Source: Stentor coeruleus
Taxonomy: Eukaryota > Ciliophora > Heterotrichea > Heterotrichida > Stentoridae
DNA length: 35,376 bases
Reading direction: 5' to 3'
Assembly: GCA_001970955.1 (NCBI GenBank)
Contig: MPUH01000775.1
Span: forward strand, 1 to 35,376
A program made the translations under genes and the position numbers. How positions within the stretch are numbered: position 1 is the stretch's first letter; every line of letters starts with the position of its first letter. The notes beneath the pieces were generated by a model that saw only the letters and a list, made by a program, of their open reading frames with translations, had not been told where the DNA came from and made no database searches. Below, one piece after another: positions 34,622-35,376 of this stretch.

Positions 34622-35376
34622 TCTGAATTCTAAAATTGAGATCATAATTTTGTTTATCTTTGTTTTTGGATAAGTTTTAGAACTAAGTGTTTTTATTAAA
34701 TACTGTAAGACGATTTAGAGTAAGGACTTCTATTTTATGAATTTAGATAAATCAGTTAGGCTTAAAATTATCATCGAAATGAAAGCATGTAATTTGCAAT
34801 CACATTTATTTTTTGATGCAAGTTAGAATTTATTCTTGTAATTTAGAGATGGTCGTGTACAAGGATGATTTTATTATTAAATAAAGGTAGAAATCAAAAA
34901 AAATATATAGGCTCTTGATTTTTGAGTTTTAAATGCTTTGATATATTTTAAATCATTATTTTTCTTATTACGAAGCATATATAAAACTAAGATGCTAATC
35001 TACTTTATAGATTAATTTGCAAATTATGCACTTATATAATATAAAAATATGAATAAGCGCTTTAGAATTGTAATCTCTAGTGAATATGAAAACTTATATC
35101 AATAATTAAAGTTTTAACTTGAATTTCGATTTATTTTCCAGATTACCACAAATAGGCTTATTAACTTCACTTTATATGCTTAACAATAACTTTAAAATTT
35201 TTTATTAGTTAGAATATATATGGCAAACATGCTTTTAATAAAAAATAATTTTATCTACAGCATTTCAAAAGCTCTATAACATATGTGATTACGCAAAAAC
35301 TAAAATTCATGTAGTATTCATAGCAATCTCTTTTAAAAAATATAGAATAAATATTCATACCGATAATGCTTACGAT
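34622..35376. other. AT-rich 3' flank, no gene seen
   Basis: About 750 nt to the window edge. At 35049 an ATG opens only 18 codons (MNKRFRIVISSEYENLYQ) before TAA, with a second TAA after LKF; the sequence beyond is also protein-like. It is too short to call. Confidence 0.45.

Noticed and set aside
1-35376. tRNA, rRNA, CRISPR array or telomere repeat
   Set aside because: I scanned spacers for T-loop sequences (GTTCRA), regular spaced repeats and C/A-rich telomere-like arrays and saw none. A tRNAscan/Infernal run would be decisive.

Overview
The window looks like macronuclear DNA of a heterotrich ciliate, most likely Stentor (S. coeruleus or a close relative). Five open genes are interrupted by or joined across introns of exactly 15 nt, each GT...AG with an adenine at intron position 10. 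Tiny introns of this kind are known from Stentor and Blepharisma. The clearly conserved genes are read with the standard code: their tryptophans are TGG, and no TGA, TAA or TAG interrupts them. Coding DNA is moderately AT-rich and the spacers are extremely AT-rich. Neighbouring genes can lie only 13-35 nt apart.

Layout, left to right: the 5' part of a myristoylated von Willebrand A protein (-, cut by the window edge); an SLC37-like sugar-phosphate transporter with two introns (+); a coiled-coil protein with one intron (+); a CFAP210-like axonemal protein (+) and a small basic protein (+); a second lipid-anchored protein of unknown function (-); a Mei2-like RNA-binding protein (+); a TauE/SafE family permease (-); a TBCCD1-like protein (-); two paralogous PH-coiled coil-PHR proteins (-) with the UFM1 gene (+) between them; a dead TBC/Rab-GAP gene (+); a RING-H2 ubiquitin ligase and an unknown protein 13 nt behind it (+); an ataxin-2/Pbp1-like LsmAD protein (+); an unknown protein, a TRAF-type zinc finger protein with one intron, and another unknown protein (all -); a piggyBac transposase remnant (+); a transportin (importin beta-2) gene with two frameshifts and two in-frame TAA codons (+); a PAQR receptor with one intron and a p24/TMED cargo receptor (both -); and a dynein LC8 light chain (+).

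Themes: cilia, basal bodies and microtubule motors (CFAP210, TBCCD1, LC8); ubiquitin-like conjugation (UFM1, RING-H2); membrane traffic (p24, PAQR, the dead TBC); RNA biology (Mei2-like, ataxin-2-like). These are eukaryotic single genes and nothing suggests operons. Two single-N positions are each flanked by near-identical sequence, so they are probably contig joins with unmerged overlap. They corrupt one coding gene and one short ORF.

The most intriguing signal is in the spacers. Several + strand tracts (7196-7792, 9800-10375, 15912-16500, 16708-16911, perhaps 2804-3057) read as protein-like sequence in one unbroken frame for 200-600 nt, yet carry many TAA/TAG/TGA codons. These could be relics or genes in which stops are sense codons (as in the related heterotrich Condylostoma), transition-driven decay of Gln/Trp/Arg codons, or chance in AT-rich DNA. 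I cannot decide between these from the sequence alone.
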